Below are positions 1 to 6,209 of a stretch of 13,726 nucleotides of DNA, piece by piece. The stretch spans positions 1 to 13,726 of the forward strand of contig JAEZLF010000033.1 of the NCBI GenBank assembly GCA_023435925.1, given 5' to 3'. Each line of letters opens with the position of its first letter. The stretch's first letter is position 1. The notes under the pieces were generated by a model, which searched no databases, was not told where the DNA came from, and worked only from the letters and a program-made list of their open reading frames with translations. The stretch comes from Bacillota bacterium. Lineage in GTDB: Bacteria; Bacillota; Clostridia; Acetivibrionales; DTU013. A program made the translations under genes and the position numbers.

Positions 1-1468
1 TGGGCAGCATACAATCGAGGGCTCCCTCGTCAACCTTAACAATATACTCAAATTCATCATCAAATCTGTATTTCTGGATCGTTAAATATTCCTCTAAGAA
101 TTTTATTTCCATGTTTAATTGTATGATATCATCATTCCAATTGATAACTCGTCTGAACATACGTGACATGTACAGTATCATTTTTGCCGTCTCTGTCTCA
201 TTCTTCACCACCGCCTTCAACCGGATGCTCTCTAATGCATTATACAGAAAGTGTGGGTTTACTTGGCTTTGAAGCGCTAATAACATTGCCTGCGTTGTTT
301 CCTGTTCAAGCTGCGCTTTTAGAATTCGGGAATTGTACTCCTCTTCAATCAGCGTTTTAAGCTTTATACTCATTTGATTCATACTATCCGCAAGGATTTC
401 GATTTCATCATTGCCGCCGATATTCTTATATGTCTGTATGAAATTCCCATTTGAAATTTGCTTGGATTGGTTAACTACCAGCTTTGTCCGCTTCGTAATG
501 TTGCTTGCTACAAGCAGGATGCAAAAAAGTGAAACCATCATACTGGTAATAATAATGTATACGGTCTTCCATCTCATTTTTGAGAATTCGTCCGAAATAA
601 TTTTAGAATTATAATAGCCATACAGTGATAATGGCACATCCTTAAGGCTCTGCTTGAGAACTACTATTCCCTCTTTAAGATCCTTCTCGGAGAATTTATC
701 ATACTCGCCAAATTCGCTGTAAGTATTTCCAGAAGCGATGATACGATTATTTAGGTCTACCAGTACAATATTATCAAACATTCCAATTTCTTTCAGCATG
801 GATGAAATATGTGATATATCAATATCAATTCTTAATAACTTTGAATAATTGGGATATTGTGAATAATTCTCCAAAGGCCTCACAATACTAAGGCACCTGT
901 CATACGACGCCTTGATCACAGGCGGAGCCAAAGATACACGAAGCTTAGGACCATTTTCCGACTCGGTCAGATCATATAAATCGAAGTCTATCAAATCTTC
1001 TCCAAGTGTAATTACATCACCCGGCGTAATTTTGCTAACAATGGATCCATTCAGCACGGTCGGATTATCCGTGTAAAGACTGATTTTTCTTACATGCATG
1101 TTAAATGCCAAATCAGAATCCAATATTGCTTTGATTCGTTCCTGATATTCAATCAGGTAACTATAATCCATGGAATAGTAGCTATCTAAAAACCGATACA
1201 GTTCCTCATCGGTATTATATTTATGTGACAGAGTAACCGTACTGGAAATTACTCCGTTGATCTTATTGGTTTTTTCATCCAGCGAATTAGCTAGACGCTG
1301 CATCATTTGGGAATGTATGTTTTTGGCTGTATCACTATAGTAAAAGGCATTTTGAATGATCAATGGAATAATAACAGAACCAATGAAAATGAGAACCATC
1401 TTCTGTGAAATTGTAAGATAGTTCAATAAACTACCTCTTTTTACCTTACCCACAAAAGGCATCTTCAC
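1..1468 (-). CDS. YesM-type sensor histidine kinase (C-terminus cut off by window edge)
   Basis: Membrane sensor kinase of the YesM/LytS-like class that normally phosphorylates an AraC-type response regulator, often for sugar uptake or use. About 489 residues are visible. A membrane helix lies at about residues 22-40, then a long extracellular Cache-like region to about 295, a second helix at about 304-323, a HAMP linker to about 372, and the His_kinase phosphoacceptor motif NPHFLYN at 404-410, with His406 as the expected phosphorylation site. The HATPase_c domain would lie mostly beyond the left edge. No signal peptide separate from the first helix is seen. The start is ambiguous. I chose GTG at 1468 because AAGGGA lies 9 nt upstream; an in-frame ATG at 1492 has no clear ribosome binding site, and an ATG at 1462 is also possible. 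The ligand and the partner regulator cannot be told from this window. Confidence 0.9.
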   Translation of the reverse strand, partial: MKMPFVGKVKRGSLLNYLTISQKMVLIFIGSVIIPLIIQNAFYYSDTAKNIHSQMMQRLANSLDEKTNKINGVISSTVTLSHKYNTDEELYRFLDSYYSMDYSYLIEYQERIKAILDSDLAFNMHVRKISLYTDNPTVLNGSIVSKITPGDVITLGEDLIDFDLYDLTESENGPKLRVSLAPPVIKASYDRCLSIVRPLENYSQYPNYSKLLRIDIDISHISSMLKEIGMFDNIVLVDLNNRIIASGNTYSEFGEYDKFSEKDLKEGIVVLKQSLKDVPLSLYGYYNSKIISDEFSKMRWKTVYIIITSMMVSLFCILLVASNITKRTKLVVNQSKQISNGNFIQTYKNIGGNDEIEILADSMNQMSIKLKTLIEEEYNSRILKAQLEQETTQAMLLALQSQVNPHFLYNALESIRLKAVVKNETETAKMILYMSRMFRRVINWNDDIIQLNMEIKFLEEYLTIQKYRFDDEFEYIVKVDEGALDCMLP

Positions 1469-1572
1469 ATAAATAATTCCCTTCTGTCGCATTTTCAGCG
1501 GCTTTGATACAGTAACGTATTACCTTCGAAATTCTGTATCTATTTGTATAAAACGGCTTACTATACATAATA

Positions 1573-1602
1573 ATTATAAGCATACCGTCACATATGTGTC
1601 AA
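1573..1602 (-). promoter_or_regulatory. Sigma-A promoter of the sensor kinase gene
   Basis: Read on the minus strand, a perfect TTGACA (1597-1602) and a perfect TATAAT (1573-1578) are separated by 18 nt. The untranslated leader would be about 100 nt. The 10-bp palindrome CACATATGTG (1589-1598) overlaps the -35, and a second CATATGTGT copy lies at 1633-1641, so a regulator could act here. The promoter is seen directly; the regulation is inferred. Confidence 0.7.
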
Positions 1603-1795
1603 TGAAATGACAATATTTTTCTATGTAATATTCATATGTGTACTTCTGCCAATGCAATCAACAGGCTGTTACCAAATCGTCCGGCCACGGATAAAGCATA
1701 AAACGAGAACGATTTGCTCTATAATGGACATATTTTCAATTAGATAACCCATTTCAATAAATTCAGGCCATAATCGTTAAATTTCGAAGGATACA
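1603..1795. other. Intergenic stretch without a recognisable gene
   Basis: AT-rich spacer between the divergent sensor kinase and corA promoters. I see no credible coding region or structured RNA in it. The only notable item is the second copy of CATATGTGT at 1633-1641, 42 nt from the copy overlapping the kinase promoter. Confidence 0.6.
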
Positions 1796-1824
1796 TTGTA
1801 ATATGTTTTACAAAGGTATATAAT
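1796..1824 (+). promoter_or_regulatory. Sigma-A promoter for the micropeptide-corA transcript
   Basis: TTGTAA (1796-1801) and a perfect TATAAT (1819-1824) are separated by 17 nt. Transcription would start near 1831, giving a leader of about 80 nt before the 28-codon gene and about 220 nt before corA. Confidence 0.65.
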
Positions 1825-1849
1825 TATTGAAGGATCGGCAAAATCTTAA

Positions 1850-1877
1850 TCCCGGTTTTTTTCGGGAGTTATTTTTT
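1850..1877 (+). terminator. Hairpin plus T-rich tract in the corA leader (possible attenuator)
   Basis: TCCCG (1850-1854) and CGGGA (1863-1867) form a 5-bp stem around a T-rich loop, followed closely by a run of six T. It lies only about 20 nt after the predicted transcription start and upstream of both reading frames. If it works it would be an early attenuator rather than an end-of-gene terminator. The stem is short, so function is uncertain. Confidence 0.35.
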
Positions 1878-1912
1878 GTTGATTCCAAAATCTGCAAACT
1901 GGAGGTGACGGC

Positions 1913-1999
1913 ATGGATAGCGACCCTGGTGGTAGTAGAAACAATAATTTTATATTCTTAGTGGGCTTATTTGCATTGCCGTTGCTTTTTCGAATGTAA
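1913..1999 (+). CDS. 28-residue hydrophobic micropeptide upstream of corA
   Basis: A very short reading frame with an excellent Shine-Dalgarno, GGAGGTGA, 4 nt before the ATG, ending in TAA at 1997-1999. The protein begins MDSDPGGSRNNN and then has a hydrophobic stretch from about residue 13 to 26 (FIFLVGLFALPLLF), ending in Arg-Met. That looks like a tiny single-pass membrane peptide with a polar Asn/Gly-rich N-terminus. It lies 54 nt upstream of the corA-family gene, apparently on the same transcript, so it may be a leader peptide controlling corA or a small partner subunit of the channel. I do not recognise a family. The ribosome binding site and the sensible topology are direct observations; expression and role are inferred. 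Confidence 0.6.
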   Translation: MDSDPGGSRNNNFIFLVGLFALPLLFRM

Positions 2000-2014
2000 T
2001 AGCATAACAGATAA

Positions 2015-2047
2015 ACCCTCAACGAAAAATATCATTGAAATGAGGGT
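2015..2047 (+). promoter_or_regulatory. Inverted repeat covering the corA ribosome binding site
   Basis: ACCCTCA (2015-2021) is perfectly complementary to TGAGGGT (2041-2047), with a 19-nt A-rich loop. The right arm contains most of the GAGGGTGA Shine-Dalgarno of the next gene, so the folded form would hide it. A ribosome finishing the micropeptide could affect this fold. Confidence 0.5.
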
Positions 2048-2053
2048 GATGTG

Positions 2054-2983
2054 ATGATTGATATTTTCAAAACAGTAGACAGTGAAATTGTCCGTACCGA
2101 CAACTACGAGGAAGGTGTCTGGATTAACCTCGTAAACCCCGATGAATCTGAAATCAATCGGGTCAGCAGCGAATTGAACGTTGAAGTCGATTTCTTAAAA
2201 GCAGCACTGGATGAAGAAGAGAGAGCAAGAATAGAAAGTGATAACGGACAGACCCTTATCATCGTCGACATTCCTGTCGTAGAGGGCGAAGGTAAGCTGA
2301 ATGTTTACACAACAATTCCTCTTGGTATTATTATTTTAAAGCATTTTATCATTACCGTTTGTTTAAAAGAGGACACCCTTCTGAGCGATTTTATTAATAA
2401 GAAATCGAAAACATTTTTTACCCAGTATAAAACAAGGTTTGTTCTCCAGATTCTATTTAAGAATGCAGTCCGGTATCTTCAATATTTAAAGCATATAGAC
2501 AAAACAAGCACCCGAATAGAGCAGGATTTGCATAAATCAATGAAAAATAAAGAGCTTATACAAATGCTGAAGCTGCAAAAGAGCCTTGTGTATTTCTCAA
2601 CAGCGCTGAAGTCCAATGAGGTCGTACTGGAAAAGCTGGCAAAATATGAGCATATAAAGTATTACCCGGAGGATACGGAATTACTGGAGGATGTTATTAT
2701 AGAGAACAAGCAGGCGATTGAAATGGCGAATATCTACAGCAACATTTTGACGGGCACCATGGATGCGTTTGCATCGGTTATCTCCAATAACCTGAATATT
2801 GTTATGAAGTTCCTGACATCGGTGACGATCGTTATGGCCATTCCAACCATGGTTTCAAGCTTTTTCGGAATGAATGTGGATCTTCCGCTGACTTCGCCCT
2901 ATTCATTTTGGATCATCCTGCTGACATCCGTAGTTTTATGTACAGCGGCAGTCTATTTCCTTTACAGAAAAAAGATGTTTTAG
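2054..2983 (+). CDS. corA: CorA-family divalent cation transporter
   Basis: CorA-like metal ion channel (Mg2+, or Co2+/Ni2+/Zn2+ in some relatives), expected as a homopentamer in the cytoplasmic membrane. It has a long cytoplasmic N-terminal domain rich in charged helices and two C-terminal membrane helices. The signature GMN motif ends the first helix, at about residues 272-274, followed by the usual short extracellular loop (VDLPLTSPYS). The second helix ends in a positively charged RKKMF tail. The length of about 309 residues fits the family. ATG at 2054 is preferred over the GTG at 2051, because GGGTGA is then 4 nt upstream rather than almost touching. The gene sits behind the 28-residue micropeptide and a structured leader, suggesting expression control. 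Which cation is carried cannot be read from the sequence; magnesium is the default inference. Confidence 0.9.
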   Translation: MIDIFKTVDSEIVRTDNYEEGVWINLVNPDESEINRVSSELNVEVDFLKAALDEEERARIESDNGQTLIIVDIPVVEGEGKLNVYTTIPLGIIILKHFIITVCLKEDTLLSDFINKKSKTFFTQYKTRFVLQILFKNAVRYLQYLKHIDKTSTRIEQDLHKSMKNKELIQMLKLQKSLVYFSTALKSNEVVLEKLAKYEHIKYYPEDTELLEDVIIENKQAIEMANIYSNILTGTMDAFASVISNNLNIVMKFLTSVTIVMAIPTMVSSFFGMNVDLPLTSPYSFWIILLTSVVLCTAAVYFLYRKKMF

Positions 2984-3039
2984 GACAATTGACGGGAATC
3001 TTTTGGTTTTTCAAGGAATCCTACAGACATAGGTATATA

Positions 3040-3089
3040 AAAAAATGCCGATATGATCTGGAATACTCCTGATGATATCGGCATTTTTT
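3040..3089. terminator. Bidirectional intrinsic terminator between corA and the repeat-protein gene
   Basis: A perfect 15-bp inverted repeat: six A then TGCCGATAT at 3040-3054, and ATATCGGCA then six T at 3075-3089, with a 20-nt loop. It ends in T runs when read in either direction, so it can stop both converging transcripts. The right arm touches the stop codon of the minus-strand gene. Confidence 0.9.
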
Positions 3090-3312
3090 ATCGCTCACAT
3101 AAGTTTCCCATTCCATCATAAAACGGCTCGTCCGGTTGCCTTAAAAAGCCCTGACTGTCGTAGAATTCTTCATCGTACCGCCTGAATATCCCCTGATAAT
3201 CGAAGTACTCTTCCCATTTCTCACGGAGAATACCTTCGCCGTCCAAGTAACTCTCACCCGGATTCCTCAAATACCCCTGACCGTCATAAAACTTTTCTTT
3301 CAGAGAATACAA
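3088..3312 (-). CDS. Small protein of five 14-residue repeats, function unknown
   Basis: A 74-residue protein built almost wholly of a 14-residue repeat. Asp lies at residues 10, 24, 38, 52 and 66 and Gly at 13, 27, 41, 55 and 69, an exact period of 14. The consensus is roughly FYDGQGYLRxPxE. Codons for the conserved residues differ between copies (Gly as GGG, GGT, GGG, GGC, GGA; Asp as GAC or GAT), which supports selection on the protein rather than recent DNA duplication. It is acidic, aromatic-rich and has no signal peptide or membrane segment. The start is uncertain: TTG at 3312 has GGAG almost touching it, and the frame continues upstream to a TGA at 3328-3330 and beyond. An extended -10 promoter and a strong terminator bracket the gene. 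I do not recognise the family; it differs from MORN and WG repeats in period and motif. Confidence 0.65.
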   Translation of the reverse strand: MYSLKEKFYDGQGYLRNPGESYLDGEGILREKWEEYFDYQGIFRRYDEEFYDSQGFLRQPDEPFYDGMGNLCER

Positions 3313-3330
3313 TCTCCAATCACTCTTTCA

Positions 3331-3387
3331 ATTATAATTTGGAGCTGATGAACGAATCTTTTGCAACTCGTTTTCGGAAGCCCTCAT
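3331..3387 (-). other. In-frame upstream reading frame ending in TGA (leader peptide or broken N-terminus)
   Basis: A 19-codon frame starting at ATG 3387 (MRASENELQKIRSSAPNYN) lies between the promoter and the repeat-protein gene. It ends in TGA at 3328-3330, in the same frame as that gene, with only five codons between the TGA and the TTG start. It could be a leader peptide, or the original N-terminus cut off by a nonsense mutation. Its ribosome binding site is weak. Confidence 0.3.
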
Positions 3388-3403
3388 TTATCTATTCTCT
3401 AAC

Positions 3404-3412
3404 ATTATACCA
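3404..3412 (-). promoter_or_regulatory. Extended -10 promoter of the repeat-protein gene
   Basis: On the minus strand TGGTATAAT is a perfect extended -10 (TG-N-TATAAT). The best -35 candidate, TTGTTC, has a 19-nt spacer and is weak, as is common for extended -10 promoters. Confidence 0.55.
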
Positions 3413-3518
3413 CAAAGCAGGTATTACCGAACAAGATTTTTGTCCATTGCGATCTACCGGCGAAATGAAAAGGTAATAAACTCTCTCACAACGGTGCTTT
3501 TACCTTTAAGGTAATGCC

Positions 3519-3707
3519 TCATATGGTCTGTATGGGATCAGTTTCAGACAATGCACTAATTGGTATATCCATCCTCCTACCCAAACCGATGAGAGTTACT
3601 TCCGCTACATCACCGCGGAGAGCCTCAATCCATACAGGCATCCCATTATAGCTTACACTGATTACACCATAAGACTTCATAATTTCTTCTGCTTTTTTGC
3701 TTTCCAT
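3519..3707 (-). CDS. sspH: H-type small acid-soluble spore protein
   Basis: A 62-residue minor spore protein of the SspH family, made in the forespore and packed in the spore core; its biochemical role is not defined. The family pattern is clear: an N-terminal MxxKxAEEIMKS helix, the hallmark V-x-YNGxPVWIE block at about residues 18-28, and a C-terminal MDIPISALSE strand and helix matching the usual VPVSxLxE. The length matches the family (about 55-65). I chose ATG at 3707, preceded by AGGAAGG at 9 nt. The frame stays open for another 24 codons upstream, but that extension matches nothing in the family. It is read in the same direction as the DUF4130/radical SAM pair, 109 nt away, with its own forespore-type promoter candidate. 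Confidence 0.88.
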   Translation of the reverse strand: MESKKAEEIMKSYGVISVSYNGMPVWIEALRGDVAEVTLIGLGRRMDIPISALSETDPIQTI

Positions 3708-3769
3708 ATTACTATACCTTCCTCTACTCGTAAATACGTTAACTGCATGAAATTTAATTACAATAATAT

Positions 3770-3800
3770 TAGTATGCACATAAATCGCTAATACATCTCA
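3770..3800 (-). promoter_or_regulatory. Possible sigma-G/F promoter of sspH
   Basis: On the minus strand CATACTA (3770-3776) fits the forespore sigma-G -10 pattern CATnnTA. A TGAGATG (3794-3800), 17 nt upstream, resembles the TGnAT-type -35 only loosely. The call rests mainly on the -10 and on the spore protein downstream. Confidence 0.35.
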
Positions 3801-3816
3801 AGGTAAAATTTTTTCT

Positions 3817-4554
3817 CTACCATTTCTCTGTAAGGTGATCCCAGTAACGCCGGGGCAGCAGCTGTCTCTGCAGCCTGGGATTGGTACGTGAGGGTATTGC
3901 CAGCGTTTTGAAGAACTCCTTCCACAGCGTGGAATACTTTTTCTCCCCCTCCGTAACAAGAGGAATATCGTTTGTTGAAAATTCGGTTACAATCCATTCC
4001 TTTTTATTGTACAGTGCGGCAATTTCTCTGCGTACATCGTGGATGATCCAGTTCTGATCGGAAAGACGCTGGGCAAAGTGCGGTGCAAGAAGTTCTACAA
4101 CATTGTGATCAGGCTTTAGTGAGGAATAAAAAACACCTCCCTCAACCTGCCGGAAGCGCACGAAACCGAATAACCTATGGACTTCAAACCCCAGTCTTCT
4201 GTTGATATCCATAACCTTAAATACGGTATCATCGGACAAATGCAAATCCACCTTACATCCCATTTTCCAGCCCAGCTTAAGATAGCGGTATATTAGTGTG
4301 CCGGCATCAGGTTCTTCTGAAAGAAAAATATGGTATACATTTTTCAAAGCATCTTCTGATATCTTCTGCCAAATCGACTGATAAACCCTGTCTGATTTAG
4401 CGGCATCGGTATCAATATGGACATACCTCATCAATAAATCCTGCTGCAGGCCAACCTCCGACAGTATCCTATCCGGTTCTTCTCTTCTGTAAAATGCTTC
4501 AAATATGGCAGTAAGAATCCCCTCAAAGCTTCCGTCATAAACATATGTGAGCAT
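3817..4554 (-). CDS. DUF4130-family protein, partner of the radical SAM DNA repair protein
   Basis: A 245-residue soluble protein of the family described as a probable DNA metabolism protein (TIGR03915, DUF4130), which is routinely found next to the radical SAM protein seen here. In other species the domain is fused to a uracil-DNA-glycosylase-like domain. It begins MLTYVYDGSFEGILTAIFEAF, a typical start for the family, and ends with the conserved NPRxQxxxLPRRYWxHLTE block at about residues 223-244. There are no membrane segments. Its ATG overlaps the upstream stop codon (TAATG, sharing one base), with AGGTGA 6 nt before the ATG, so the two proteins are translationally coupled and probably act together. 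The exact activity is unknown; a role in processing damaged or modified DNA is inferred from domain fusions and the LexA box. Confidence 0.88.
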   Translation of the reverse strand: MLTYVYDGSFEGILTAIFEAFYRREEPDRILSEVGLQQDLLMRYVHIDTDAAKSDRVYQSIWQKISEDALKNVYHIFLSEEPDAGTLIYRYLKLGWKMGCKVDLHLSDDTVFKVMDINRRLGFEVHRLFGFVRFRQVEGGVFYSSLKPDHNVVELLAPHFAQRLSDQNWIIHDVRREIAALYNKKEWIVTEFSTNDIPLVTEGEKKYSTLWKEFFKTLAIPSRTNPRLQRQLLPRRYWDHLTEKW

Positions 4555-6017
4555 TATAATTCACCTGTGATGCTTGCAGCCACATCCTCAGGCGCAGGAA
4601 GCTGCAGCATATCAAAGCCCGGGAAGGTGCCATCCTTCAAGCGATTGCCACTCCGGTTCCTATCAGTCTCTGATAAAAATATCGGGGGCATTGGGGATAC
4701 TGTCCGTACCTGTTGAAAAGAAGGCTTCCACTCTGCTTCCAGCTGCTGCTGCAGGGTCGGTTGAGGCGGCAAAAAGCTTAACTGAGTATAACCCGGTTCC
4801 AGCAACGGCATCCTTCCCCTTCCGGCAAGAAGATTCATCCTGATGAACCCTTCACTGGCGTCCAGCTTATCAATATACTTCCCTTTGCATGTAATAAAAA
4901 ATCTGGCACGTTTCAGAACAACACCCAGCTTCTTGATATCGGCAAAGTCCAGCTTTTGAATCCTCCTTGCACGGATAATTCTCTGGGCTGATTTTACACC
5001 AATACCGGGTACACGAAGTAGCACAAAGTAATCAGCACGGTTTACTTCCACCGGAAACTGCTGAAGATTGCGGAGAGCCCAATCACATTTCGGGTCCAGC
5101 TCTGTGTCAAAGTCTTTATGCGCATCATCCAGCAGTTCATCGGCTTGAAAACCGTAAAAACGAAGCAGCCAGTCGGCCTGATAGACACGGTGCTCTCTAA
5201 GCAGCGGCGGTTTCACCGATTTAGGCAGGGCCGGATGATTTGAAACAGGCACGTAGGCAGAGTAAAATACCCGCTTCATTCCAAAGCGCTTGTATAAACC
5301 CTCCGAAAGCTTTAATATGCTGAGGTCATGATCTGCCGTAGCTCCAACAATCAGCTGCGTACTTTGCCCGGCCGGTACAAACTGAGGCGTATTTCTGAAA
5401 CGGGTTTTATTATCATTGGTCTCCTTAATTTTGCTGCTGATCAATCCCATAGGGCCCAATATGGATTCCTTCTTCTTTTGCGGCGCCAATAGCTTTAAAC
5501 CGTCATTGGTAGGCAGCTCAATATTGACACTCATTCTGTCCACATAGCCGCCGGCCTTCTCAATAAGTGCCGGATCAGCTCCCGGTATTGCCTTGATGTG
5601 AATATATCCGTTAAAACGGTACTGCTCTCTGAGCAGCCGCACAGCTCGAATAATCAGCTCCATTGTATGGTCCGGCGACTTGACGACAGCTGAACTGAGA
5701 AACAGCCCTTCGATATAATTTCTTCTATAAAAGTTTATCGTAAGATCGGCAATTTCCTCAGGAGTAAAAGCCGCTCTGGGTACATCATTGGATACCCGGT
5801 TTACACAATAGGCGCAGTCATATATGCAGTAATTTGACATAAGAATCTTCAGCAGTGATACGCATCGGCCATCTGCCGTAAAGGTGTGGCAGATCCCGGC
5901 ATTAAAGCTGCTTCCAAGACCTCCGGGCGTGTTTTTTCTTGAGCTACCGCTTGAAACACAGGATACATCATATTTTGCACTGTCGGCCAGTACTTTAAGT
6001 TTATCCATTAACTCCAT
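4554..6017 (-). CDS. Putative DNA modification/repair radical SAM protein
   Basis: A 487-residue radical S-adenosylmethionine enzyme of the TIGR03916 type. The iron-sulfur cluster motif is Cys64-x3-Cys68-x2-Cys71 (NYCIYDCAYC). The SAM-binding barrel continues to about residue 300, and a helix-hairpin-helix DNA-binding element follows at about 334-351 with the core PGIG at 337-340. Having both parts in one protein fits a radical enzyme that works on DNA. The proline- and glutamine-rich region after about 410 is less conserved. ATG at 6017 is supported by AGAGGT about 6 nt upstream. The gene leads an operon with the DUF4130 gene, and a LexA-type operator overlaps its promoter, pointing to induction by DNA damage. 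The substrate lesion and product are not known for this family, so 'repair' is inference. Confidence 0.9.
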   Translation of the reverse strand: MELMDKLKVLADSAKYDVSCVSSGSSRKNTPGGLGSSFNAGICHTFTADGRCVSLLKILMSNYCIYDCAYCVNRVSNDVPRAAFTPEEIADLTINFYRRNYIEGLFLSSAVVKSPDHTMELIIRAVRLLREQYRFNGYIHIKAIPGADPALIEKAGGYVDRMSVNIELPTNDGLKLLAPQKKKESILGPMGLISSKIKETNDNKTRFRNTPQFVPAGQSTQLIVGATADHDLSILKLSEGLYKRFGMKRVFYSAYVPVSNHPALPKSVKPPLLREHRVYQADWLLRFYGFQADELLDDAHKDFDTELDPKCDWALRNLQQFPVEVNRADYFVLLRVPGIGVKSAQRIIRARRIQKLDFADIKKLGVVLKRARFFITCKGKYIDKLDASEGFIRMNLLAGRGRMPLLEPGYTQLSFLPPQPTLQQQLEAEWKPSFQQVRTVSPMPPIFLSETDRNRSGNRLKDGTFPGFDMLQLPAPEDVAASITGEL

Positions 6018-6047
6018 TGTGCTACCTCTGCAGTATTTCTTATCATT

Positions 6048-6076
6048 ATTTTATCATATTCTATTGAAAATATCAA
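6048..6076 (-). promoter_or_regulatory. Promoter of the radical SAM/DUF4130 operon
   Basis: On the minus strand TTGATA (6071-6076) and TAAAAT (6048-6053) are separated by exactly 17 nt, and a TG one base before the -10 makes it an extended -10. The -35 overlaps the LexA-type box. Confidence 0.72.
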
Positions 6077-6087
6077 ACATATGTTCG
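6074..6087. promoter_or_regulatory. LexA (SOS) operator
   Basis: Read on the minus strand this is CGAACATATGTTTG, which fits the Gram-positive LexA/DinR box CGAAC-N4-GTTYG, with an ATAT centre common in Firmicute SOS boxes. It overlaps the -35 of the radical SAM operon and lies 57 nt upstream of its start codon, an ideal place for repression. It is about 120 nt upstream of the divergent hydrolase, which it may or may not affect. Confidence 0.78.
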
Positions 6088-6209
6088 ATAGACATTGTTG
6101 CTGGAATTTTGTATATTGGACTTAAGGATGAAATTGGTAGGATATGCTCCGATTTTATGATGGGCCTGATAATTCATCTTAAATTGCATGTAAAATGGAG
6201 GATGTTAAC

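Noticed and set aside
163..614. Two plus-strand open frames of 65 and 67 codons
   Set aside because: They lie antisense within the sensor kinase gene, whose motifs are unambiguous in the minus frame.
1831..2050. M-box magnesium riboswitch upstream of corA
   Set aside because: The leader is short and AT-rich, and I see only two small hairpins, not the multi-helix M-box architecture.
3328..3330. TGA as a selenocysteine codon
   Set aside because: No selenocysteine insertion element is evident just downstream, and the residue would fall in an unconserved linker rather than a redox site.
3470..3515. AAGGTAA / TTACCTT repeats downstream of sspH as a terminator
   Set aside because: The stems are AT-rich, one has almost no loop and no T run follows on the minus strand.
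3708..3779. Longer N-terminus for the SspH protein
   Set aside because: The extra 24 codons have no family match and would start before the AGGAAGG ribosome binding site; they also cover the putative forespore promoter.
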